A stretch of 64,000 bases of DNA, from the NCBI GenBank assembly GCA_905221605.1, contig CAJNDS010002631.1, positions 122,001-186,000 on the forward strand. Direction: 5' to 3'. The position numbers and the translations under genes are program-made. The stretch's first letter is position 1. The number at the start of each line of letters is the position of its first letter. The DNA comes from Symbiodinium natans (lineage: Eukaryota; Sar; Dinophyceae; Suessiales; Symbiodiniaceae). Below the pieces are notes generated by a model that was given only the letters and a program-made list of their open reading frames with translations, ran no database searches and was not told where the DNA came from. This document shows, in pieces, positions 54,168 to 59,375 of the stretch.

Positions 54168-55057
54168 GGCTCAGGGTTTAGGGTTTACCCTTATACGAAC
54201 AGCTCCTTGATAGGGATGAGAACAGGGGGTACTACAATCCATTAAGGACTGCTAGCATAAGGGGGAACATCCCCAATTTCTGGAGCTTACGCAGGCTTTT
54301 TGTTGGGCTTGGGTCCCTCTAGGCGCAGGGGAAAGGGTTTAAGTTTCGGGTAAAAGCTTTCAGGTGGGTCTGAGCGAAAGCCCGAAGTCAAGAAATGTTG
54401 TGAACCGACCAACCGTCCCCAAACGTAAAACTCTCAGGCACCCCACAGCCTGATCTTCCCGATCCGCACATCTCTCGCCTAAACCCAATCCTCTGAAACA
54501 CAAGCACGTAAAATCCACACTCAAGCTTATAGGCTTAAACATCGAATGTGCAGGTCAGGGAGATCTACGAGAAGATTACTGGCAAGGCACGAGTCGCTTT
54601 GGGGCAGAAAGGTCGGTCTGGAGAAAAGGACTTGGACAGGAGATCCGGGCCTTGGGAACCTTCCAACGAATCTATATCCCCCTTGGTAGTTATTTGTTTA
54701 CTTTTGTTTATAGAAAACCCAAGAGGCCATTAAGAATATTATTTTCATTGAGGTTCTATGTAGCTTTGTGGTTTTGAGACGTTCGCTGCTCCAGGACAGG
54801 ACTCGTTTCTCGTCAGATTCTATATAGCCTCCAGCTAACTTGTGGTTGCCGATTGCGAATGCCCGCCCTTGTAAGCTTTGAAAACCAAAGCCCTGTGTAC
54901 GTGCGAAGCCTAACCCAAACCTCGCCAGCCAAAGGGGGGAATTCGACCTTGACCAAATTCATTAAGTTGCGAATAATTCTTTTAATGAATTCAACTAATG
55001 TAGATTAACTAGTACATGAACTTCACATCCAATTGCCAGGTGGCCTCCATGGCATGA
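43642..55057 (+). CDS. PRK: Phosphoribulokinase gene (split, about 15 exons)
   Basis: Phosphoribulokinase phosphorylates ribulose 5-phosphate with ATP to give the Rubisco substrate in the plastid Calvin cycle. Family signatures appear in the right order on the plus strand: LDDYH, GLTALD, FDLM..Q..ALK, KPIYNH..G, DPPELI, FEGLHPIYDE, L..YIDI, KFAWK.QRD.AERG, PDF..Y.DPQK, VEMDG, NGTGLLQT and V.EIYEKI, then a stop. Between neighbouring exons the phase closes exactly in most cases (43689/44189, 44223/44964, 45010/45346, 45392/46989, 47060/47369, 47409/48327, 48393/48777, 48836/48998, 52972/53331, 53405/54554, 54586/55040). About 85 codons between 49024 and 52016 and about 35 after the P-loop are unresolved. 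A P-loop exon exists at 19369. Plastid-targeting exons were not seen. Donors are mainly GC. Confidence 0.88.
43913..43940 (+). repeat. Short telomeric array
   Basis: Three to four TTTAGGG units. Confidence 0.9.
44045..44153. mobile_element. Family C MITE
   Basis: 109 bp, termini of about 40 bp: CCCAAAGGGTCCATGTACCC at left and CCCTAAGGGTCCATGTACCC at right, continuing ATATAGTA. Possible TAG duplication (44042-44044, 44154-44156). A fragment TGCATGGACCCTTAGGG occurs at 42274. Confidence 0.8.
44189..44223 (+). CDS. PRK exon: GLTALD
   Basis: CACACGAG| acceptor, AA|GC donor. It reads ATGLTALDARE plus two bases. It starts with the same GCG as the previous donor context. Confidence 0.82.
44256..44282 (+). 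repeat. Short telomeric array
   Basis: Four TTTAGGG units, 32 bp after the exon end. Confidence 0.92.
44450..44758. other. AT-rich intronic stretch
   Basis: Unusually AT-rich for this locus, with repeated TAATATCCAT motifs and TATATATTATTC. No coding potential. Possibly the relic of another repeat. Confidence 0.6.
44811..44900. mobile_element. Family G element, copy 2
   Basis: GGGGGTTTCTTCGAAATTAGGGGGTACC at left (inverted against TTTCGTAAACCC at right), TTATTGGGGTCCTTATTATG inside. It ends 36 bp before a CTTGCAG. Confidence 0.7.
44964..45010 (+). CDS. PRK exon: FDLM
   Basis: GATGGCAG| acceptor, G|GC donor. It reads NDFDLMGVQMEALKT plus one base; the glycine is completed by GC of the next exon. 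Confidence 0.88.
45346..45392 (+). CDS. PRK exon: KPIYNH
   Basis: CATGTGAG| acceptor, AAG|GA donor (GA-AG intron). It reads KAVYKPIYNHDTGNK. Confidence 0.9.
45393..46988 (+). other. PRK intron, 1.6 kb
   Basis: Contains short open frames on both strands (including one of about 225 codons on the minus strand, overlapping the preceding exon) but nothing recognisable. A family-G fragment sits at the 3' end. Confidence 0.6.
46908..46968. mobile_element. Family G element, copy 3, left end missing
   Basis: GGGGTCTATTTTTTGGGGGT and CCCTATTTTCGTAAACCCCC. It ends 20 bp before the DPPELI exon. Confidence 0.65.
46989..47060 (+). CDS. PRK exon: EGLHP
   Basis: CCCCCTCGCAG| acceptor, AAG|GC donor, 24 codons. 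It reads DPPELIEPNKIMVFEGLHPI, then YDEK, the most diagnostic PRK segment. Confidence 0.95.
47069..47125 (+). repeat. Telomeric array 8 bp after a PRK exon
   Basis: GTTTAGGGTTGAGGG then TTTAGGG units with one TTTATAGGG. Confidence 0.94.
47369..47409 (+). CDS. PRK exon: YIDI
   Basis: TGCGCAAAAG| acceptor, GT|GC donor. It reads ARSQLDLAIYIDI plus GT, completed to Val by the next exon. Confidence 0.88.
48230..48310 (-). repeat. Telomeric array upstream of a PRK acceptor
   Basis: CCCTAAA with GCTAAA, CCCTTAG and CCCGAAA variants. The acceptor is 16 bp on. Confidence 0.94.
48327..48393 (+). CDS. PRK exon: KFAWK
   Basis: CTTTCCGAG| acceptor, CAG|GA donor. It reads NDVKFAWKVQRDVAERGW, then TEEQ. 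Confidence 0.95.
48409..48490 (+). repeat. Telomeric array following a PRK exon
   Basis: GGGGTTTAGGC start, TTTTGGGG and TTTAGGGG variants, then six TTTAGGG. Confidence 0.95.
48651..48760. mobile_element. Family E element, copy 2
   Basis: 110 bp with ends CTACTAATTGCTTAAGAA and (other end) CTACTGTTTGCCTAAGAACC. The right end CAGTAG lies 16 bp before the next exon. Confidence 0.8.
48777..48836 (+). CDS. PRK exon: DPQK
   Basis: GATGTTGCAG| acceptor, AAG|GT donor. It reads VREDIDKRLPDFSKYVDPQK. Confidence 0.95.
48998..49024 (+). CDS. PRK exon: ADVV
   Basis: TCTGCAGAG| acceptor in phase. It reads ANADVVLR, matching the segment after DPQK in the family (.YAD.VIEV). The 3' end is uncertain. Confidence 0.65.
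49077..49145 (+). repeat. Telomeric array (TTTAGGG)9
   Basis: One TTTAGTG unit. Confidence 0.96.
49609..49717. mobile_element. Family A MITE, copy 7
   Basis: 109 bp, TA on both sides (49607-49608, 49718-49719). Termini CCCAGAGAGCCCAATACCCC and CCCGAAGAGCCCAATACCCC. Confidence 0.87.
49796..49879 (+). repeat. Telomeric array (TTTAGGG)12
   Basis: Clean array starting GGTTTAGGG. Confidence 0.97.
49952..49985 (+). CDS. Possible PRK exon
   Basis: GGTGCGGGTAG| acceptor. It reads VKLIQKKDGR; PRK has VRLI.KEG at the equivalent place. A second candidate frame, DGKFPMITLKKD, lies near 50408. Confidence 0.4.
50704..50740 (-). repeat. Short telomeric array
   Basis: Five CCCTAAA units, one CTCTAAA. A three-unit remnant is at 50573-50593. 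Confidence 0.92.
51193..51240 (-). repeat. Degenerate telomeric array
   Basis: CCCTCAA, CCCTGCA and CCCTAAA units. Confidence 0.88.
51543..51643. mobile_element. Family E element, copy 3
   Basis: 101 bp, ends CTACCAATTGCTTAGGAACC and (other end) CTACTGTTTGCTTAAGCACC. Its last bases CAGTAG form an acceptor-like AG directly before the next candidate exon. Confidence 0.8.
51644..51703 (+). CDS. Possible PRK exon
   Basis: Directly after the family E end. It reads EAHVARPGAELKMYDDDW, loosely like the S.PGIKM.YGPD.. segment before VEMDG. Frame and ends uncertain. Confidence 0.4.
51756..51861. mobile_element. Family G element, copy 4
   Basis: Left GGGGTTTCCGAAAACAGGGG, right GGGGTCCCTGATTTTCGTAA then ACTCCC, inner GGGTCCTTATTATGAGGGAA. 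The most complete copy, with inverted ends. Confidence 0.78.
51925..51971 (+). repeat. Degenerate telomeric array
   Basis: TTTAGGG, CTTAGGG, TTTGGGG and TTGAGGG. Confidence 0.85.
52016..52097 (+). CDS. PRK exon: VEMDG, abutting family F
   Basis: GGTTCGGCAG| acceptor. It reads PVTVVEMDGEIDMDNMEEQL, then KDAGFSF. The donor would be the GTGG at 52098 inside the family F element. Confidence 0.85.
52094..52205 (+). mobile_element. Family F introner-like element, copy 2
   Basis: 112 bp, one substitution from the copy at 30531-30642 (GGGTTTCTT for GGGCTTCTT). It starts at the 3' end of a PRK exon. The next acceptor, TTTGTTTTCAG|, is 11 bp after its right end. Confidence 0.88.
52217..52266 (+). CDS. 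Probable PRK exon, frame uncertain
   Basis: GTTTTCAG| acceptor, CG|GTATGTG donor, 50 nt. In phase with the preceding exon it reads DGVGIQERLLETVLAR. Another frame reads MELEFKKDFWKLCSPD. PRK is poorly conserved here, so neither can be excluded. Confidence 0.5.
52766..52892 (-). repeat. Telomeric array with CCCTAAAA variants before an acceptor
   Basis: Mixed 7- and 8-bp units (CCCTAAA, CCCTAAAA). The acceptor GGGCAG| is 23 bp on. Confidence 0.96.
52916..52972 (+). CDS. PRK exon
   Basis: CATTGGGCAG| acceptor, GAG|GC donor. It reads EIEANIEGLPSKSDKELTE, continuing into AMVSLK, equivalent to the FYGEVTQQMLK region. Confidence 0.82.
52984..53050 (+). repeat. Telomeric array at the 5' end of a PRK intron
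   Basis: TTTTTAGGG, TTTGGGG, TTCAGGG, then six TTTAGGG, starting 11 bp after the exon. Confidence 0.96.
53274..53320 (-). repeat. Telomeric array at the 3' end of the same PRK intron
   Basis: Seven CCCTAAA units, ending 10 bp before the acceptor. Confidence 0.96.
53331..53405 (+). CDS. PRK exon: NGTGLLQT
   Basis: GAGAGTGCAG| acceptor, AAG|GC donor, 25 codons. It reads AMVSLKSSPGSQNGTGLLQT, then VIAMK, a diagnostic C-terminal PRK segment. Confidence 0.95.
53436..53501 (+). repeat. Telomeric array after a PRK exon
   Basis: TTAGGGGG and TTTAGGGG variants, then TTTAGGG and TTTCGGG. Confidence 0.93.
53724..53840. repeat. CT microsatellite and GCGTGTGC minisatellite
   Basis: About 18 CT units, then GTGCGTGCGGGCGTGCGTG. 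Confidence 0.95.
54127..54187 (+). repeat. Telomere-like TTGAGGG array joined to a truncated MITE
   Basis: Six TTGAGGG units, then TTTAGGGTTTA running straight into family B copy 3. Confidence 0.9.
54187..54274. mobile_element. Family B MITE, copy 3, 5'-truncated
   Basis: CCCTTATACGAACAGCTCCT at left lacks the terminal GGGATGTTC; the right end GGGGGAACATCCC is intact. Confidence 0.72.
54554..54586 (+). CDS. PRK exon: C-terminal helix
   Basis: ATGTGCAG| acceptor, AAG|GC donor. It reads VREIYEKITGK, the usual C-terminal KIR.LYEQI segment. Confidence 0.88.
54668..54770. mobile_element. Family D element, copy 3
   Basis: AATCTATATCCCCCTTGG and AAACCCAAGAGG as in copies 1 and 2, in the last PRK intron; the right terminus has decayed. 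Confidence 0.55.
55040..55057 (+). CDS. PRK terminal exon
   Basis: CCAATTGCCAG| acceptor, VASMA and TGA. Phase fits AAG|GC of the preceding exon. It is very short, so this end is a proposal. Confidence 0.5.
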   Translation: MASMA

Positions 55058-55243
55058 TTGCTGTGGGCTCCGACGCCACTCCGCATCGACCCGATCGGGA
55101 TGCCCAGTGACTGGAAAAATTCTCTAAGCGCTGGCATGGGGCTTCCGGGTTGTTAGGGAGATGTAGTTCGCCTCCTGGAGTCTAAGCTCCACTGAACGAG
55201 ACCGGTACAGGGGGTAGAACTTGGGGCTGGGTCGTAGGGATAT

Positions 55244-55519
55244 GTGATTCGTGACTCAAGCCCCCAAGTGTTAAGTGTCCAGCTCCAGCAATCAGACATC
55301 AACGCCCTGGACGCACGGCAGTCGGTTTTACAAATGTTTGGCACCTGCATGGGCCACAACAGCCCGGCAGATGTAATTTTCCTTCGGCGCGGACGAAGAG
55401 AGTCCCTGCGATGCAAACGTGGCTTGGTATCGGGCCTGACGCCCCCAAGCCCCATGCTCTCTAACTCTACCAGATCTGGGTTGCCTCATGGTCGTCTCTA
55501 TAGCCTCAAGCATACGTAA
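55244..55519 (+). CDS. Hypothetical frame upstream of the retroelement
   Basis: Open for about 91 codons from a GTG-type position, with a stretch VQLQQSDINALDARQSVLQM that looks protein-like. No family recognised. It may be the 5' region of the retroelement or chance. Confidence 0.2.
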   Translation: MIRDSSPQVLSVQLQQSDINALDARQSVLQMFGTCMGHNSPADVIFLRRGRRESLRCKRGLVSGLTPPSPMLSNSTRSGLPHGRLYSLKHT

Positions 55520-55578
55520 GTTCAGGCCAAGTGCCAGGCCTTTTGCATGCATTTGCTCTCTTGCGTTCTCTGACCTCA

Positions 55579-55581
<3 letters not shown>

Positions 55582-55609
<28 letters not shown>

Positions 55610-55660
55610 GCTGTCTCGCTCTGGCTCTCGCTCTCTCTCTCTCTCTCTCCCTCCCTCCCT
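55582..55660. repeat. CT microsatellite
   Basis: CTCTCTCC, GGCTGTCTCG and CT runs directly upstream of the retroelement. Confidence 0.95.
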
Positions 55661-55739
55661 CCTTTCTGCACATGCATTGAGTTAGGCAGGCCTTGGGTGT
55701 GCATGTTTCATTTTGAGGATGCAATGTACCGGCTTGCTA

Positions 55740-55753
55740 CATTTTGGCTTAAG
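55740..55753 (+). other. Possible relict spliced-leader core
   Basis: CATTTTGGCTTAAG differs from the 3' part of the dinoflagellate spliced leader (CCATTTTGGCTCAAG, from memory) by one base. A second, weaker match ACTTGGCTAGAG follows directly. The upstream eight bases of the leader do not match. Confidence 0.35.
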
Positions 55754-55822
55754 ACTTGGCTAGAGCCAAACTGGCAAGCTGGAACATTTCTTTTCTCCCA
55801 GGGAAGTGATCCCTGTGTCGGA

Positions 55823-56650
55823 ATGGATGATGAGCCTACAGTCATTCACACAAATTTGCCGACCTTGGCTCCCGCGAACTGGTTGGACTTCCGCGCCTAC
55901 ATGTCTGATCTGGCACGTCAGGGCCGTCAGGATGAGTTGTGGTCCATCTGGAGTCGGGTTGCTGAGATTACACACCTACCGGCACCCTCCCCATCGATTA
56001 CAGACTTTGACTTCTTGGGTTCCAAGGTTCCGGTGCGCCGGATTGTCTGTACCCAGGCTGGGTGTGATCGATGCGGGCGAGCCAGAGGTGGTTACCAATT
56101 CCCCTTCCTTGGCCCCTGGTCCAAGAGTGCAGCCATCGTGGAGGAGCCTGAGTTGGGGCCAGCGGTGGCCTTTGCCGCCTACGATCGTTGCCGAGAAGTT
56201 CTTGCAGAGGACAGGCTGTGGGATGCTAGCTCGGGCTTGGAGCTGCAGGATATGCTCACTGCTACATTTGCGCGTGTGCTCTATCAGGCCGAGATCAACG
56301 ACCTCCACGGCGCAGACCATCCCTCTGTGGACGATGTGTTTCGGGCTTGGCGAACCTGGCAGCAGGGACAACGGGCCTGGCGCGATCCACTCTTACTCCC
56401 AGAGCCCACGCCCAACCAGGCACGGGCCAATGAAGTGCACAAAGCCCATCGGTCTATGCTGCTTTGGCTACGATGGGCGGCAGACCCCGCGGGCCGGTCT
56501 ATGCCTGCGGTCTGTGTGGACTGCGGGGGCTCAGGGGATTTCGTGCACCAGATCTTGCAGTCAGCAATGTGCCGTGATTGCTTGCAGGCACGGGTGGCCA
56601 TGGCGTCACGGCCCCTGTCCGACAGTGGCTCTGGGAGTGAGAGCGACTGA
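55823..56650 (+). CDS. Retroelement ORF A, zinc-ribbon protein
   Basis: 275 codons from ATG 55823, 70 bp after the leader-like core; the frame is open upstream to 55697. It contains two Cys clusters: RIVCTQAGCDRCGRARGG in the middle and CVDCGGSGDF...AMCRDCLQ near the end, which could bind zinc. The end is acidic and serine-rich (SDSGSGSESD). I recognise no family. The frame overlaps a simultaneously open +1 frame that is its Trp/Arg/Ser-rich shadow. The CRDCLQ tail resembles CKDCLQ at the end of ORF C, which suggests shared modules. Role unknown, possibly nucleic-acid binding. Confidence 0.6.
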   Translation: MDDEPTVIHTNLPTLAPANWLDFRAYMSDLARQGRQDELWSIWSRVAEITHLPAPSPSITDFDFLGSKVPVRRIVCTQAGCDRCGRARGGYQFPFLGPWSKSAAIVEEPELGPAVAFAAYDRCREVLAEDRLWDASSGLELQDMLTATFARVLYQAEINDLHGADHPSVDDVFRAWRTWQQGQRAWRDPLLLPEPTPNQARANEVHKAHRSMLLWLRWAADPAGRSMPAVCVDCGGSGDFVHQILQSAMCRDCLQARVAMASRPLSDSGSGSESD

Positions 56651-56972
56651 GAGGAGACTTGAGTCGAGTGTGGGGATCCGGGGCGGACCTCCAATTTTGC
56701 GGTACCCACAAATGCACATGTGTAATGGGCGGGGAGTGACCCCGCAAGCGCCATTTTCTTGTGAGCGGCAGGGAGTTACCCTGTTTGCATCACTGAAATG
56801 CTCAGGTCGTCGCTCGGAGTGGTCAGGCTGGGCGAGTTCGGCGAGGACCCTGGGGAAATTTTGCAGTCTGTGTTCAAGTTCTTTGTTTCGCTGTTCGGGA
56901 GCATCTCATGGTCTGAGGGTCCACCTGAGCTTTGGGCTTCAAGCATTGGGCTTAGGGCTGGTCTTGCTTACC
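56651..56972 (+). other. 322-bp spacer between ORF A and ORF B
   Basis: Contains a 77-codon frame from ATG 56798 (first residues MLRSSLGVVRLGEF) overlapping the start of ORF B, and two related short motifs, GGGGAGTGACCCC and GGGAGTTACCC. No clear gene. Confidence 0.5.
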
Positions 56973-59375
56973 ATGCCGGGATCTCTCGGGGTCTATGCAG
57001 CCGAATCCTTGGCAGCAGACTCTGCGCCTGAAGCAGCATACACGGCCCTTGACGAGTATGCCACCCAGTATGCGTCTCGGTGGCGCACCCAACATGGCTA
57101 CGCGAATGACACTGACTTTGCATTTGCGTTCGCTAGCTATGAGGAGGCACGCGCTACGGGAGGAACCCTGATTGCAGAAGAGTGGGCAACCATTCGATCT
57201 GAGGCATCAGGCTCTCTCTTTGGAGCAGTGGCGTCTGCCTTGGATGCGCCGGTGGGTTCGAGCAACCTGGCAGCGCAGGTGGCACGGAGGCCGACTACCT
57301 TCCTCAAGAGAGTGGCGGCCAAGGGGCGATTGTTTCGTAGCTGTGCTCATCGAGATCCCCCCCAGGCCCAAAGTCAGGTCAGGCTGGCGGAGGAGTTCGC
57401 TGACGAGCTAGCAGAGGCACTGTATCAATTGGGGGCCATGAAGCCGGCTGGGGAAATCACGGCCCAGTTGGAGCAGGAGTGGCGTGCAGCTCTGAGGCGT
57501 CGGGCCACGGGGAAGATCCTCGTCACAGAGCGGCCTACACTGAAGGGGGCACTTCTCACTTTCGGCGAACTCCAGGTCCATATGTTTGAACGAGGTCGCC
57601 GCTTTCCGCCAGGAGCAGTCGATGTGGACGCCTTTCTCTTTGGTGGGACCAAAGCACAGTCGCGGGCCTTGGCCGGCCTGAAGTGGCTAGCCAAAACGGG
57701 CACCTTGGGCCTCGAGTTGGGAGGTTACGACTTCCGCCAGAACCCCCAAAAGGAGCCCAAGCAGGCGGCGGTGCTGGTGCCAACAATGGTACCTATCCTG
57801 GAGCAAGCAGTGCAGGACATGTATCAGGCCAACAACCCTCTGTGGCGTGCTCTGGTGGGGCTTTGGTGCTGCATGACGGGGTGTTTGCGGTTTGAACACT
57901 TGCGGCGGGCATCCCCAATGCGCCTCTCCAGATCGACCTTCCACTTCCACTGCAGTCGAGGGAAGCAGCGCGGCAATCGTGCAGGCTTCGACTTTGCGGT
58001 GCCGGCGGTCTTTTGCTCTGGATGGCCTTGGGCCCGTCTCTGGTTGAAGAGTTGGCAAGCCCTGCCCCAAGGTGCACAGACCTACAGCGGGTTGCCATTC
58101 GATGCTGCAGGGGCACCCTTTACCACGGCCCAAGCCATCAAGGTGGCGCAGGACATCTTCACGCCACATGTGGGAGCTGACGTTACCAGCTTAACGTCAT
58201 ACTCGTTTCGGCGTGTAGGGCCGACATACGCCAATTTGGCCGGATGGGCAGCTTCGGATCAACTTGCACTAGGAGATTGGCTAGACACAACCAAGCAGAA
58301 GGCCCAGGGAATCACTATGCCACTGCGTTACAGTGGAGCCAGGTATACGACGAGTGTCCGTCGTAAGCACTGGCTGGCAGGCTCCATCGGCGTGCTGACC
58401 TCCTTTGCGACATGGGATGAGATTCCAGGTGCCGAGTTGGCCAAGGCGGAGTCGACCGGGGCGGCAGTGATGGAAGTGGCTATTCAGAGGGATCTGCATA
58501 CAGAATGGCAGAGCCCTATTCGCCTCCGGGAGACTAAGCCCCGCTTCAACGTGCCACGTACATTGCCGTTGCCTGACAGAGTCGAGTACATGATGCCAAG
58601 GCAGATCAACGGCAAGAGGGTGTCGGCTTCACTTCGTGATGGAGCACGTCTTTGTGTCGAATATCAGAGGGGGAGGTGCAGCGGTCCTTCCCCTTGCCCG
58701 GCAGGCCAGCATCGATGCGCGATCCTGGTTCAGTCAGGTCGCGTTTGTGGTGGTTCCCATCCGGCCAAGGAATGCAGGGAGAAGCGCGCGGTGCTTGCTC
58801 CTCTATCGCCTGAGCGTGAGGGGACACGCCCCAAGGTGGCCGCGGTGGTCCTGCGGCCACGAGCAGGGGCACCTAAGGCTTCCAAGGAGGAGGCTGCGGC
58901 ATTGCCGCCTCATCCTAAGAAGGGGCCGCAGCGGCGCGCGCTGGCGAGTGACGCCAGCGACCTTCCGCCACTGAAGCGGCAGCGGGTGGAATCCCCAGCA
59001 GTTCCCGTGAGGCCACCGCCTGAAGCCCCGCGGCGGATTCCTGCAGAGCCTGTGGGCCCGCCTCCGAGCAGACTCCTACGGCCGCGCACCCCTCCAAAAA
59101 CCCCACCGCCGTCATCTCCCAGTTCGACGAGACCTCGAGAGAAGCGCCCTGGGCAGTCAGGGGCGGACACCTGGCCTGGAGGAGTGGGGCGAGCAATCTG
59201 GAGGTGCACTTCGATCGTCTGGCTACGGTGGGTGGCAATTCGGCGCAGCGGCCTACGAAGATCTGGGAAGGAGCGAATGGTGGTATCCTGTGGCTGGCAG
59301 GGCTGCCTACGGAGGACACAGCGTCTTCCTTTCCGCGCTGTGACATTCAGCTCAATTGGATGCAGCAGGCGGTGA
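56973..59375 (+). CDS. Retroelement ORF B: tyrosine-recombinase-like protein with CCCH finger
   Basis: 800 codons from ATG 56973, chosen as the first ATG of the credible frame. Residues 300-460 carry a tyrosine-recombinase pattern: TGCLRFEHLRRA (Arg306), SRGKQRGN (the beta-hairpin Lys), TSYSFRRVGPT (Tyr410-Arg413, in place of H..R), LALGDWLD (Trp436) and MPLRYSG (Tyr453 as the likely nucleophile). Such enzymes cut and rejoin DNA through a phosphotyrosine bond; in DIRS-type elements they integrate circular cDNA. Residues 561-580 form a CCCH finger, CVEYQRGRC...CPAGQH (spacing 7-5-4), nearly repeated in ORF D. The tail is Pro/Arg-rich. The last 350 nt overlap the open -1 frame of ORF C. Replacement of the box II His by Tyr should be checked. 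Confidence 0.75.
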   Translation: MPGSLGVYAAESLAADSAPEAAYTALDEYATQYASRWRTQHGYANDTDFAFAFASYEEARATGGTLIAEEWATIRSEASGSLFGAVASALDAPVGSSNLAAQVARRPTTFLKRVAAKGRLFRSCAHRDPPQAQSQVRLAEEFADELAEALYQLGAMKPAGEITAQLEQEWRAALRRRATGKILVTERPTLKGALLTFGELQVHMFERGRRFPPGAVDVDAFLFGGTKAQSRALAGLKWLAKTGTLGLELGGYDFRQNPQKEPKQAAVLVPTMVPILEQAVQDMYQANNPLWRALVGLWCCMTGCLRFEHLRRASPMRLSRSTFHFHCSRGKQRGNRAGFDFAVPAVFCSGWPWARLWLKSWQALPQGAQTYSGLPFDAAGAPFTTAQAIKVAQDIFTPHVGADVTSLTSYSFRRVGPTYANLAGWAASDQLALGDWLDTTKQKAQGITMPLRYSGARYTTSVRRKHWLAGSIGVLTSFATWDEIPGAELAKAESTGAAVMEVAIQRDLHTEWQSPIRLRETKPRFNVPRTLPLPDRVEYMMPRQINGKRVSASLRDGARLCVEYQRGRCSGPSPCPAGQHRCAILVQSGRVCGGSHPAKECREKRAVLAPLSPEREGTRPKVAAVVLRPRAGAPKASKEEAAALPPHPKKGPQRRALASDASDLPPLKRQRVESPAVPVRPPPEAPRRIPAEPVGPPPSRLLRPRTPPKTPPPSSPSSTRPREKRPGQSGADTWPGGVGRAIWRCTSIVWLRWVAIRRSGLRRSGKERMVVSCGWQGCLRRTQRLPFRAVTFSSIGCSRR

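Noticed and set aside
55806-56972. Upstream part of the very long frame (1189 codons) that contains ORF B
   Set aside because: This part is the out-of-frame shadow of ORF A: Trp, Arg and Ser rich, with no motifs. ORF B is taken to start at ATG 56973.
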